A DNA stretch of 64,000 nucleotides from Tautonia marina (lineage in GTDB: Bacteria > Planctomycetota > Planctomycetia > Isosphaerales > Isosphaeraceae), in assembly GCF_009177065.1 (NCBI RefSeq), contig NZ_WEZF01000002.1, positions 62,001 through 126,000 on the forward strand, in the 5' to 3' direction. Positions 33,741-42,035 of the stretch are shown piece after piece (positions within the stretch are counted from its first letter, which is position 1; each line of letters begins with the position of its first letter). The notes under the pieces were generated by a model that searched no databases, was not told where the DNA came from, and saw only the letters and a program-made list of their open reading frames with translations. Both the position numbers and the translations under genes were made by a program.

Positions 33741-36533
33741 ACCTGCCGATCGGGCGATTCTGGGTACGATAAAGCGGTGCGGCCCGCGCAAGCTGCCGTT
33801 CGGAAATTGGTAGTATTCCGCCGCTCCGGTCTCCGGATGGATCAGAAAACCCGGCTCCTCCCGAACGACAATCCGAGCCCGTCGATCCGGGCCGTTCTTG
33901 GCATGGTCGATCGTCCAGGCTCGCGCGGCTTCACCCCCATGAGAGATGATCAGCGTCCGGCCCGCCAGGCGTTCCGGATCAGTCAGAGGCCCCTCGGTTT
34001 CGAACCATCCCGGCCCCTCCGGACCGGACGATCGCACGACCGCCCGAATTCTCCCCTCGACGCGTTGTTGCTCGGCTCGATGCCCCTCGTATTCCGCGAA
34101 CGTGCCGCCCACCAGGGTCACGCCCTCGGAGCGCACCCGGACGAGCAATCCGTCCGTGTTCAAGACCTTACCGTCCGTCAATCGAATCGATCGCGCCGAC
34201 CCGGGACTTGTGTTGAACAGAAGGTACTCAAGGCCCGTGACCGTCTCCAGCACGAGCAGGATCGTGCCTTCAGGCGATTCCACCCGCCCCACCCGCCGGA
34301 TTCCCGAATGCTCCGCAGGTTCGTAAAGGGTCACGAACGACGACTTCAGTTCCTCCTCATCACTCGACGATTTCCGAAGGATCAAGACTCCCCGGTCCTC
34401 TTCTGAGCGATCCGGAGCAAGCCCGGTGTAGAGGGCCGCTGTACCGGTGTTGAGCAGATGCAATCGGACCAGGGGGCCCGATGGCCCGTGCAACTCGGCG
34501 AGCGTGGGGCCCTCGACCCGCCCCTGCTGAAGCGCTGAAAACGCTCCAAAGGCCTGGAGAAACCAACGTCCATCTTCCACCCTGGCATCAGGGACATAGA
34601 CAATCGAGGCTGGAAGCAAGGTCTTTGGTCCCGGTTCGAGTGGTTGGAGCGTCCGCCACCGTGCCGACGAATTCGGAGGCGCATGAAAAATCGCATCATG
34701 CTGATGGCCCCCGTGGACCTCAAACACGCCGACCGCGAACCGAACATGCTCGTCGTGAACCACCGCCAGGGTATGCCGGTATCGGGAACTGCTCGACGGA
34801 TAGGCCCTTCGGTCACTCATCGTGACCACTTGCAGGTCCGGTTCCGCCGCAAAAAACAGGATGTCGCTGCCGGGAACGGGAATTCTCGCTTCGGCCGGTG
34901 ATTCTCGCTGGTTCAAGCCGTCGACGATCACCAGATTGTGCGCCGCCGAGGACCGTTCCCAGCCACTCGGCGTGGGTCCGTAGTCGTCCAGGTCGCCGAG
35001 GACGGTCTGCCCGCCGAAGGCCAGGCGAAGCCCGAGGCGATCATAGCGCGCCTCGCCGTAATCGGCGAAGCCTCGAAGCTCCAGATCAATGGCCGACTCT
35101 CCCTCCCCTGCCGAAAGCCTCGCCAGTCCCGCCCCTCCCAGCAAGGTCGGCGCGCGTGTAGGCTCTCGAAGCGGGGTCGCGGGCCACGAAACTTGCTGAA
35201 CCTGTTCCACGTTCGGGTCCAGAAGTGCCGCGTCGCCGGCCTTCCTTGCCAGCGGAATGACGGCCGCCAGGGAGGCTCCGGGGCGATCGTCATCCCGAGC
35301 CGCCGCCAGGTCGATCGGCTCCGCTCCAATCGCACCATCGAGGCTCCCCACCGCCTCTGGTACTCCGACAGAACCCAGTTCCGGAACCAATCCCTGAAAC
35401 CAGCCATCAATCAAGCCGACCACACGACAGTGTGCCTCCGGATCGGCCGATTTCCAGTGCCCATCGTGATAAAACCCCCGCCGAGCCAGTGCGTCAAGTG
35501 TCCGAAGACCCGCCTCCTTCAAGGCCGAGTCTTCCAGTAAGTGCCCGACGGCAAGCAACCCTCTCGCCGCGTAAATGGACTGCTCGTCGTGCGGGTCGGG
35601 ATGCCCAAGAAGAAACTGCGCTGAGGCGCGCAGGAGATCCTCCTCAATCGCCCGACCCGGGTCCGGTTCGTCCAGCAAGGTGCCCGCCTCGTCGATCGCC
35701 GGGTCGTCTCGAAGAATCGCATAAGCGATCACCAGATTCATCGGAACATTCAGCGCCCCGGATCGGTCCCACTTCGCAGATCGGAACCCCTCTCGGTAGG
35801 GTGGTTTGAGGTTTGCGGGCTGGAAATATTTCGGTTGGCTCGGATGATCGAAGTGGACCGCGTACTCCGGGTACACCTGGGCAAATCGCAGCAAGATCAC
35901 CGCGGCCAGGGTGACCATCTTCGGATCACGTTCGTCAGGCAAGGCATCGCGGTGCCGAACCGCCGCATACAGCGCGAACCGTGCCAGAAAGGTCCGGGCC
36001 AGATCGTCTCGCTTGGCATCCAGGTAAATCCGTTCCTGCGGATAGCGGGCCTTCGTTGCTTCGACGAGGTGATACGGATACTGGTGCGTCACACCATGCA
36101 GCACCTCAACCGCCTGCGACGGAACCGCGTTGTTCACCTTCGCCGGAATCGCATCGTTCGGAAATGTCGCCTCACAGGTCCGGCAGGTCAGTGCTTCCGG
36201 CGATTGGACCGACCAGGAGAAGGTCTCCCCCGTCTCAACGGCATCACACGAGGGACAGCGGACGTAATACAATCCCGCCTGCTTGGGGACCAGGTCGGCC
36301 ACCGCCTTGGGTTCGAGCGCCAGCAGCGCTTCCACGTCCGGATCGGCCCAGAACTCATCTTGCCAGGCCGTCGGCAACGCGAAAAAGGCGAAGGGATCGT
36401 GTTTGGGAATCGAGGGGGCCGACTGCCCCTGGCAAATCCCCGGAAGAATCAGACCGGTCAACACGACCAAGCCCCGAACCGACCGAGCGGAGATCGAATT
36501 CGGGCCACGACGCTGCGGAGGCTGGAAGGTCAT
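33723..36533 (-). CDS. Exported heparinase II/III-like polysaccharide-processing protein
   Basis: 936 aa from ATG 36533, which opens a signal peptide (SVRGLVVLTGLILPGICQGQS); the frame runs back to 36647 without a better start. A Cys4 ribbon-like segment (YYVRCPSCDAVETG...TCRTCEATFPND) comes at ~75-125. It is followed by an alpha-rich toroid region (~150-430) and a beta-sandwich C-terminal half containing AAHNLVIVDGLNQRES and RYRHTLAVVHDEHVRFAVGVFEVHGGHQHDAIFHAP, which resembles the heparinase II/III family His-containing motifs. Such proteins are uronate-polysaccharide lyases, so a role in degrading acidic polysaccharides is likely. It overlaps the convergent hydrolase gene by 18 bases. Catalytic residues were not assigned. 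Confidence 0.75.
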   Translation of the reverse strand: MTFQPPQRRGPNSISARSVRGLVVLTGLILPGICQGQSAPSIPKHDPFAFFALPTAWQDEFWADPDVEALLALEPKAVADLVPKQAGLYYVRCPSCDAVETGETFSWSVQSPEALTCRTCEATFPNDAIPAKVNNAVPSQAVEVLHGVTHQYPYHLVEATKARYPQERIYLDAKRDDLARTFLARFALYAAVRHRDALPDERDPKMVTLAAVILLRFAQVYPEYAVHFDHPSQPKYFQPANLKPPYREGFRSAKWDRSGALNVPMNLVIAYAILRDDPAIDEAGTLLDEPDPGRAIEEDLLRASAQFLLGHPDPHDEQSIYAARGLLAVGHLLEDSALKEAGLRTLDALARRGFYHDGHWKSADPEAHCRVVGLIDGWFQGLVPELGSVGVPEAVGSLDGAIGAEPIDLAAARDDDRPGASLAAVIPLARKAGDAALLDPNVEQVQQVSWPATPLREPTRAPTLLGGAGLARLSAGEGESAIDLELRGFADYGEARYDRLGLRLAFGGQTVLGDLDDYGPTPSGWERSSAAHNLVIVDGLNQRESPAEARIPVPGSDILFFAAEPDLQVVTMSDRRAYPSSSSRYRHTLAVVHDEHVRFAVGVFEVHGGHQHDAIFHAPPNSSARWRTLQPLEPGPKTLLPASIVYVPDARVEDGRWFLQAFGAFSALQQGRVEGPTLAELHGPSGPLVRLHLLNTGTAALYTGLAPDRSEEDRGVLILRKSSSDEEELKSSFVTLYEPAEHSGIRRVGRVESPEGTILLVLETVTGLEYLLFNTSPGSARSIRLTDGKVLNTDGLLVRVRSEGVTLVGGTFAEYEGHRAEQQRVEGRIRAVVRSSGPEGPGWFETEGPLTDPERLAGRTLIISHGGEAARAWTIDHAKNGPDRRARIVVREEPGFLIHPETGAAEYYQFPNGSLRGPHRFIVPRIARSAGSGSSR

Positions 36534-36676
36534 GGAGCGGGATCCTTCCCAGATGTTGAGGGGATCAAACCGTCCGGGTTGAGCAACCTCAGGCAGCGAC
36601 GCATCGCCGGACGGTCTCCGGGCAGTCCGTCCTGAACTGCCCGGCAATCAGATTTAGTTCGAAACGATTATGCCGA

Positions 36677-36958
36677 TCAGGCCACAGGGATCAATTCCGC
36701 ATCGAGACGGCCCTCGATGAGTTCGTACAGCCGGACGGGTCCAACCTTTTCCCCCGGACCGAGTTTGACCTTCGCTTGACGGTCCCTGGCCCGTTCGAGC
36801 TGTCCCTCGGAATGGATCGAACAGTAAACCCCGTAGTTTCTCAGCTCCTTTTGAGTTCCGTCGGTCCAGGGCGCGGCGACCTTGTGGATGGCGGGCCGAT
36901 CACAGCCCTCAACATTGCAAACAGGCGTATAGTGATAAAACAGACTCGGATGGCTCAT
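36677..36958 (-). CDS. Small Cys/His putative zinc protein, unknown
   Basis: 93 aa from ATG 36958 (GAGGACC upstream). The sequence VCNVEGCDRPAIHKVAAPWTDG, then ELRNYGVYCSIHS, carries a C-x4-C and a C-x2-H pair about 30 residues apart, a plausible single zinc site. The last third (LGPGEKVGPVRLYELIEGRLDAELIPVA) is not Cys-containing. The gene resembles short conserved proteins seen in planctomycetes, but I know no function. The longer frame to 37087 starts in Arg/Ser-rich shadow sequence and is not used. It lies between the heparinase-like gene and a divergent S9 peptidase. Confidence 0.65.
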   Translation of the reverse strand: MSHPSLFYHYTPVCNVEGCDRPAIHKVAAPWTDGTQKELRNYGVYCSIHSEGQLERARDRQAKVKLGPGEKVGPVRLYELIEGRLDAELIPVA

Positions 36959-37171
36959 CGGTCTGGTCCTCGTTCGGACGAGCCGTTTGCCGCGATGCGT
37001 GTCGGTCCTCCGATTGGGCCGAGAACCACGCGGCGACGGGGGGCATGAACAGACGTGGCAGCAACTGCGGAACCCCGTCATCATCAATTGTAGAACGACT
37101 CGACCAATCTCCCAAGTTCAACCTGACCGCGAATCGGGTGCCGAAGATCATTTGATTCAGGAGGCGACCTC

Positions 37172-39151
37172 ATGGATGGTCTGTGGATGACCCCGTTCCT
37201 CTGGTGTCTTGGACTGACCATTCCGGCTCAGATCGGCCAGGTCGATCCTCCGCCAGCGATCTCGACCGAGGGGGTTCCGCCCATCTCCAAGGCCCTCGAG
37301 CGCTCGCTGGCGCCGTACCGGACCGTTCCCGGCTTTGGCTTCGGAGGATGGCTTGGCGACCGTCGGGAACTGCTCATTCGAGCCGGAGCCGCCCCCTCGG
37401 GGCAGGTCTTCAGCGTCGTCACTCCGGGAGCGGCCCCTCGGCAACTTTCACGGCTTTCGGCGCGATTGCTCGGAGTTGAGCCTCGGCCTGGGCGCAATCA
37501 GTTCGTCCTACTTTACGACACCGAAGGGAATGAATCCGTTCAACTCGCGCTGAGCGACACCCGAACGGGCCTGCGTGGCCGTCTGACCGACGGTCACTCC
37601 CATCACGCCGACCCCCGATGGAGCCGGGACGGTCAGACCCTTGCCCTGACCAGCGACGCACGCAACGGCCGCGATTTCGACGTGTACCTGATTCGACCCG
37701 ATGACCCCGACCCGTCACCCTCCCTTCTGGCCAAAGCCGAAGGACTGGTCACCGTCGAAGACTGGTCTCCCGACGACCGCGCTCTGCTTGTGGTCGAGGT
37801 CAACGCCGGCCAGAACGTTCGGGTGCGAACAATTGACGTGGAAACGGGAGCCTCAACCGTCCTTGTTCCCGGCCCCGGCACCTCTGGCGTCCATAGCCCG
37901 GCCTCCCCTCGGTGGTCCGCCGATGGTCAGTCGATCTTCCTAACCCTCTACGACGGTGGTGAATTCCGACGCCTTGCCCGGCTCGACCTCGCCTCCAACC
38001 GCCTCACAATTCTCTCGAACACGATCGAGACGGACGTCGAGTCCTTCGCCGTGGCCGACGACGGGAAAACGCTCGCCGTCACGGTCCATGACGATGGGTA
38101 TTCCTCGCTCCGGATTCTTGACGCCGAAAGCGGCCGAGAGCTGTCTCGTCCCGACCTCCCCGGCGGCCAGATCGACAGCCTAAGCTTTCGTCCCGGTTCC
38201 ACCGAGGTCGCCTTTAACCTCGAAACCACCCGAGAGCCGTCTCAGGTCTACTCCGTAATCGTGCCCACGGGGGTAGTCGTTCGATGGACGCGGAGCCTGC
38301 CCGGGAGCACAGGCGTTCGCCTCCCCGACCCTCCAGAACGCATTCGCTATCCGTCGTTCGATGGTCGTGAGATTCCGGCCTTCGTCTATCACCCCGATCC
38401 CCGCCGATTTCCCGGTCCTCGACCGGTTCTCATCGACCTGCACGGCGGTCCGCAGGCCCAGGCCCGCCCCTCGTTCCTCGGCCCCGACGCCTACATCGTG
38501 ACCGAACTGGGCATCGCCCTGGTGGTTCCGAATGTCCGGGGCTCGAGCGGTTACGGCATCTCGTACTTACAGCTCGACGACCGCGACCATCGTGAAGATG
38601 CCGTCCGAGATGTCGGTGCCCTGCTCGACTGGATCGCCCGACAGCCCGAGTACGACCCGAACCGACTCATCGTCCGGGGAGGCTCGTATGGCGGTTATCT
38701 CGTGCTTGCCTCGCTGGCCCGGTTCGGCGACCAGATCACCGCGGGCATCAACCTCGCCGGCATCTCAGACTTCGAAACCTTCATGGCCGATCAGCCGGCG
38801 CTGCGGCTCGAACTCCTTCGACTCGAATTCGGCGACGAACGCGACCCGAACACCCAGACCTTTTTTCGAACCATTTCCCCGCTCCGTCGCGCCGACCAGA
38901 TCACCAGCCCCCTGCTCGTCGTTCAAGGGCGGAACGATCCGCGCGTTCCGGTCGCCGAGGCCCGACAGATCGTCGATGCTGTTCGCCGTAACGGCGTCCC
39001 GGTCTGGTACGTCCTCGCCGAGAACGAGGGGCACGGCTATTCCCGCGCCGAGAACCTCGAATACCTTCGGGCCGTCGAAGCAACGTTTCTGGTCGAGCAT
39101 CTTCGCAAGACCCGTTTGCCACCCGACGACGCCGAACCCTCAGCCCCCTGA
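37172..39151 (+). CDS. Exported S9-family (prolyl oligopeptidase-like) serine peptidase
   Basis: 659 aa. AGGAGG lies seven bases before the ATG. A short signal peptide (MDGLWMTPFLWCLGLTIPAQ) leads into a beta-propeller domain with TolB/WD-like repeats (SRDGQTLALTSDARNG, SPDDRALLVVEVNAG, SADGQSIFLTLYDGG; ~60-390). The C-terminal alpha/beta-hydrolase domain begins at RIRYPSFDGREIPAFVYHP. The catalytic triad can be placed: Ser505 in GGSYGGYLV, Asp589 in GRNDPRVPV and His621 in NEGHGYSR. LHGGPQAQARPSF carries the oxyanion HGGP motif. The enzyme should cleave short peptides outside the cytoplasm. Its last 12 bases overlap the convergent membrane glycosyltransferase gene. Confidence 0.93.
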   Translation: MDGLWMTPFLWCLGLTIPAQIGQVDPPPAISTEGVPPISKALERSLAPYRTVPGFGFGGWLGDRRELLIRAGAAPSGQVFSVVTPGAAPRQLSRLSARLLGVEPRPGRNQFVLLYDTEGNESVQLALSDTRTGLRGRLTDGHSHHADPRWSRDGQTLALTSDARNGRDFDVYLIRPDDPDPSPSLLAKAEGLVTVEDWSPDDRALLVVEVNAGQNVRVRTIDVETGASTVLVPGPGTSGVHSPASPRWSADGQSIFLTLYDGGEFRRLARLDLASNRLTILSNTIETDVESFAVADDGKTLAVTVHDDGYSSLRILDAESGRELSRPDLPGGQIDSLSFRPGSTEVAFNLETTREPSQVYSVIVPTGVVVRWTRSLPGSTGVRLPDPPERIRYPSFDGREIPAFVYHPDPRRFPGPRPVLIDLHGGPQAQARPSFLGPDAYIVTELGIALVVPNVRGSSGYGISYLQLDDRDHREDAVRDVGALLDWIARQPEYDPNRLIVRGGSYGGYLVLASLARFGDQITAGINLAGISDFETFMADQPALRLELLRLEFGDERDPNTQTFFRTISPLRRADQITSPLLVVQGRNDPRVPVAEARQIVDAVRRNGVPVWYVLAENEGHGYSRAENLEYLRAVEATFLVEHLRKTRLPPDDAEPSAP

Positions 39152-40846
39152 TCGTCGCGCGAGCCGGGTGTTTTCCGGGAAGGGCACGTACTCGAAGACC
39201 AGGAACCGCTCTTCCCGACCCATCCCGTGATCGATGATCCCGCCGTTGACCGTGTACGAACGCACGTCTCGAAGCTGGAAGTGAAGACTCATGACGTCCA
39301 GCCAGGCCGCCAGGCCCAGGTCGAAGCGGGGGTCGTCGTTGTAGATCACAATCCGAAGCGGGTGATCCTCGGACACACGATCAAGCCTCGGTCGCGCCGT
39401 GTCCCGATCCGCCGGCAAGGCAATCGCCTGGTTCGCCAGGTACAGTTCCAGCCGACCGAGCCGCCAGTATGTGCCGTCAAACGTCGTTCCCCGCATTGCC
39501 CTGCTACAACCGACCTCCGCCCCTCGGGCCACTTCGGGCCAGAACCATCGAGCGAAATCGCGGGTTCGCTGATCCTCTCGCGTCCGATACGGCATGACCA
39601 GATCCGTCGTGAACAATCCTGCCCCGATCAGGACCAGACCCACCAGGACTTGCTTAATCCGTCGATCACGGCCACCTTCCAACACGGTTCGGTTCAGGAT
39701 GCTTGCGGCCCCGGCCCCGATCAACAGACAAAGGCTCGGCGCGAGGTGCTGCATCGTCCGGGCCGACCCACCATACGGATATCGCCCCAACATCGCCGCC
39801 AGGAAGGTCATTCCCATCGGGGCCAGCAAGACCGCCACGAGCCCTCGATTCCCCCCCCTCCAGAGGGCGATCACGCCCGCGACCGCCAGTACTGTCGAAA
39901 CCAGGCTCGCCCCGTTCTCCCCTCCGATCGGATAGCCGAAGGACTCCCCCACATGGGTCATCAGCAACCATTGCGGCAATCGAAGCGGTTCGTCGAACGG
40001 TGGAAAGGCCGCCGCCCAGTATCCTTCTCGATAGGTTGAGGAAACCGCGTCGCTCTGCTCTCCCGTGCTCAGCGTATAAACCGCCAGAAACGCCAGGCCG
40101 ACCACTCCCAGATAGACCGCCCAGAGCCTTAGCAGTTTCCAATCCGGTCGTTTCACGGCCCAAGCCCAGAGAGTCGGCACCATTGCCACGCCGATCCCCC
40201 CTGCCACGAACGTCGCCGGATGCGAGCAGATCATTGCCACCGGAGCCAGCAGGACCAGAAGCCAGAGACTCCCGGTCCGCTCCGGTTGCCTGAGCCAGAC
40301 AATCGCCGGGAGTAGCAGAACGATCGCCGCGAGCAGGTCGAAAGCATACGGCTTGACCTCCACCGCATGACGAATCGGCGCGTACGACACCGCAAACACC
40401 GCAACCGCCAGCAACGCCGCCACCGGATTGAACGCCCGCCTCGCCAGCCAGGCAAAGCCAGGAACCGCGACGATTCCGCAGACCGCCGGAGCCAGTCTGA
40501 GCGACCACTCCGAAGGACCAAGCAGGACCACCACCAGGCGTTCGACCCACAGGAACCCAATCGGCGCAACTTGAGCGAAGGCTAGGGGTTCCATCAACTC
40601 CCCAAACCCTCGTCCCAGCAAGTTCACCGCAACCATCGCCTCGTCGCCCCACAACGGACGATCCGCCAGAGAGCGGACCAACCGAATCAGGACGCCGAAG
40701 ACCACGAATCCCACCAGCGCACAATTGATCAAGAGGATTCGATCGTGTGGCTCCACCGGTTCGGCCGCAACCGGCTCAACGGCCCCGAAGTCTCGGCTCG
40801 GCCGGAACCGACGAGTCCGCCGGACTCCTTCGGCAGACGTCTCCAC
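39140..40846 (-). CDS. GT39/ArnT-like integral membrane glycosyltransferase
   Basis: 568 aa with about 10-12 hydrophobic helices. The GTG start at 40846 is supported by GGAGG eight bases upstream. The first periplasmic loop reads LVRSLADRPLWGDEAMVAVNLLGRGFGELM, in which the Asp-Glu pair corresponds to the catalytic acid region of dolichyl/undecaprenyl-phosphate-sugar transferases (GT-C fold). A second conserved segment is SYAPIRHAVEVKPYAFDLLAAIVLLL. The C-terminal ~150 residues are soluble. Members move a sugar from a polyprenyl phosphate to lipid or protein in the periplasm; the acceptor is unknown. It is the only obvious GT-C enzyme here. Its stop overlaps the S9 peptidase stop region by 12 bases. 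Confidence 0.85.
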   Translation of the reverse strand: METSAEGVRRTRRFRPSRDFGAVEPVAAEPVEPHDRILLINCALVGFVVFGVLIRLVRSLADRPLWGDEAMVAVNLLGRGFGELMEPLAFAQVAPIGFLWVERLVVVLLGPSEWSLRLAPAVCGIVAVPGFAWLARRAFNPVAALLAVAVFAVSYAPIRHAVEVKPYAFDLLAAIVLLLPAIVWLRQPERTGSLWLLVLLAPVAMICSHPATFVAGGIGVAMVPTLWAWAVKRPDWKLLRLWAVYLGVVGLAFLAVYTLSTGEQSDAVSSTYREGYWAAAFPPFDEPLRLPQWLLMTHVGESFGYPIGGENGASLVSTVLAVAGVIALWRGGNRGLVAVLLAPMGMTFLAAMLGRYPYGGSARTMQHLAPSLCLLIGAGAASILNRTVLEGGRDRRIKQVLVGLVLIGAGLFTTDLVMPYRTREDQRTRDFARWFWPEVARGAEVGCSRAMRGTTFDGTYWRLGRLELYLANQAIALPADRDTARPRLDRVSEDHPLRIVIYNDDPRFDLGLAAWLDVMSLHFQLRDVRSYTVNGGIIDHGMGREERFLVFEYVPFPENTRLARRSGG

Positions 40847-40980
40847 CGTGTTGCCTCCGGTCCGCAGAAGTTCACCCCCCAGTCCGTTTCCGGGGCGTTT
40901 GCCAAGGGCTCAAACGGTTCTTTACCCGATCGTCGTGAATCTCGCATCCCGAATTACTCTCGACCGGAGCTCAGAACCAA

Positions 40981-41643
40981 TCACCCCGGACGGTCCCAGA
41001 CGAAATGCCCCACGAGGAGCCCCGCCACAAAAGCCAGAAAGAGTGCGATCAGCACAAACAACGACCACGAGAGGACCGCCAGTCGCGGAATGACCACGTC
41101 TCGGCTCACCCGAGGCCGCATCATCGCCCCGTTCGGCCCCCCCGGATCCGGCGACTCAGTCAGGACCTGGGGTCCCAGGGACGGAGACGGCTCCTGAATC
41201 TTCAACCCAATCGCCTCGTTCGCCGGCGCTTCGACCGCTTCGACCCGACCAGGTTCGGTCACACGACGCCCCGGCTCCGGATCAAAACCGGCCTGTCCCG
41301 CCGCTGGGTCATCCTGATCTCGTTCGGGCTCTTCCTGAGTCTCACCCGTCTCCTCCGGAAACAGGTTTCGAAGCTCGTCTGAACTCAGCTCGACCGCATC
41401 AAAAAAGCCCGAGGACGATTGATGTTCCTCCAGGTTCGCATCCGGCGAAACGCTCGTTGGCCCGGACGAATCCTTCGGTGCCGATCCTCCTGAACCCGGC
41501 GGAGCCCCCCCGGCCATCGGTTCCGGCACGACCAGGGTCGTTCCACACTTCGGACAGTTCACGGCCCGACCGATCCGCGAGGGAGCGACCCCAAGCAGTT
41601 GACCGCACCGATCACATCGAAATTTCAACGGCTCGGAGGGCAT
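40981..41643 (-). CDS. Zinc-ribbon protein with C-terminal membrane anchor
   Basis: 220 aa. The N-terminus is a Cys4 ribbon: FRCDRCGQLLGVAPSRIGRAVNCPKCGTTLVVPEP (residues ~8-42), a form widely seen on planctomycete membrane proteins. About 130 residues of Pro/Ser/Glu-rich, probably disordered sequence follow. A single C-terminal helix (LAVLSWSLFVLIALFLAFVAGLLVGHFVW, ~187-215) anchors the protein with the ribbon in the cytosol. Function unknown. It lies 134 bases upstream of the GT39-like gene on the same strand and could be cotranscribed with it. Confidence 0.75.
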   Translation of the reverse strand: MPSEPLKFRCDRCGQLLGVAPSRIGRAVNCPKCGTTLVVPEPMAGGAPPGSGGSAPKDSSGPTSVSPDANLEEHQSSSGFFDAVELSSDELRNLFPEETGETQEEPERDQDDPAAGQAGFDPEPGRRVTEPGRVEAVEAPANEAIGLKIQEPSPSLGPQVLTESPDPGGPNGAMMRPRVSRDVVIPRLAVLSWSLFVLIALFLAFVAGLLVGHFVWDRPG

Positions 41644-42035
41644 GCCGAACGTACCTCAGAATCGTTCCCAACGAAATAATCGCCACGGTTCCATCGTCCT
41701 TCAGAGTACGACCGGTCACGTCCCACTGCCAGCAGACCGCCTCGGACCGCTCCCAACGCTTGACCGTGCCCGGCATTCCGACAGAATGAAACCAAGATGA
41801 CGGACGCATCGAACCGACATATCGTCTCAACGGCCCGGTCGAATCCCCGGGGGACCGCTCGACTCGCACCGCCCGAAGTTCTCTCTGGTCCTCCTCGGGT
41901 GGCGATTCAGGTCGAGATCGGTTCGGAATGAGACATAATCGCTCGGCCTGACCGGGACCGTGGTTTGACCCCGTCGCTTGTTTTGCCAACCGGGGCGACC
42001 TGAGGACGAACTTGGACCAACAGGGAGGCCCCAAG
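41644..42035. other. Intergenic region without a gene
   Basis: 392 bases between divergent genes. It carries only short shadow frames and presumably the promoters of both genes. A good ribosome binding site (GGGAGG, 42023-42028) ends it. Confidence 0.5.

Noticed and set aside
33985-34010. GGTTTCGAACC-like string resembling a tRNA T-loop
   Set aside because: It lies inside the heparinase-like coding sequence and no cloverleaf could be folded around it.
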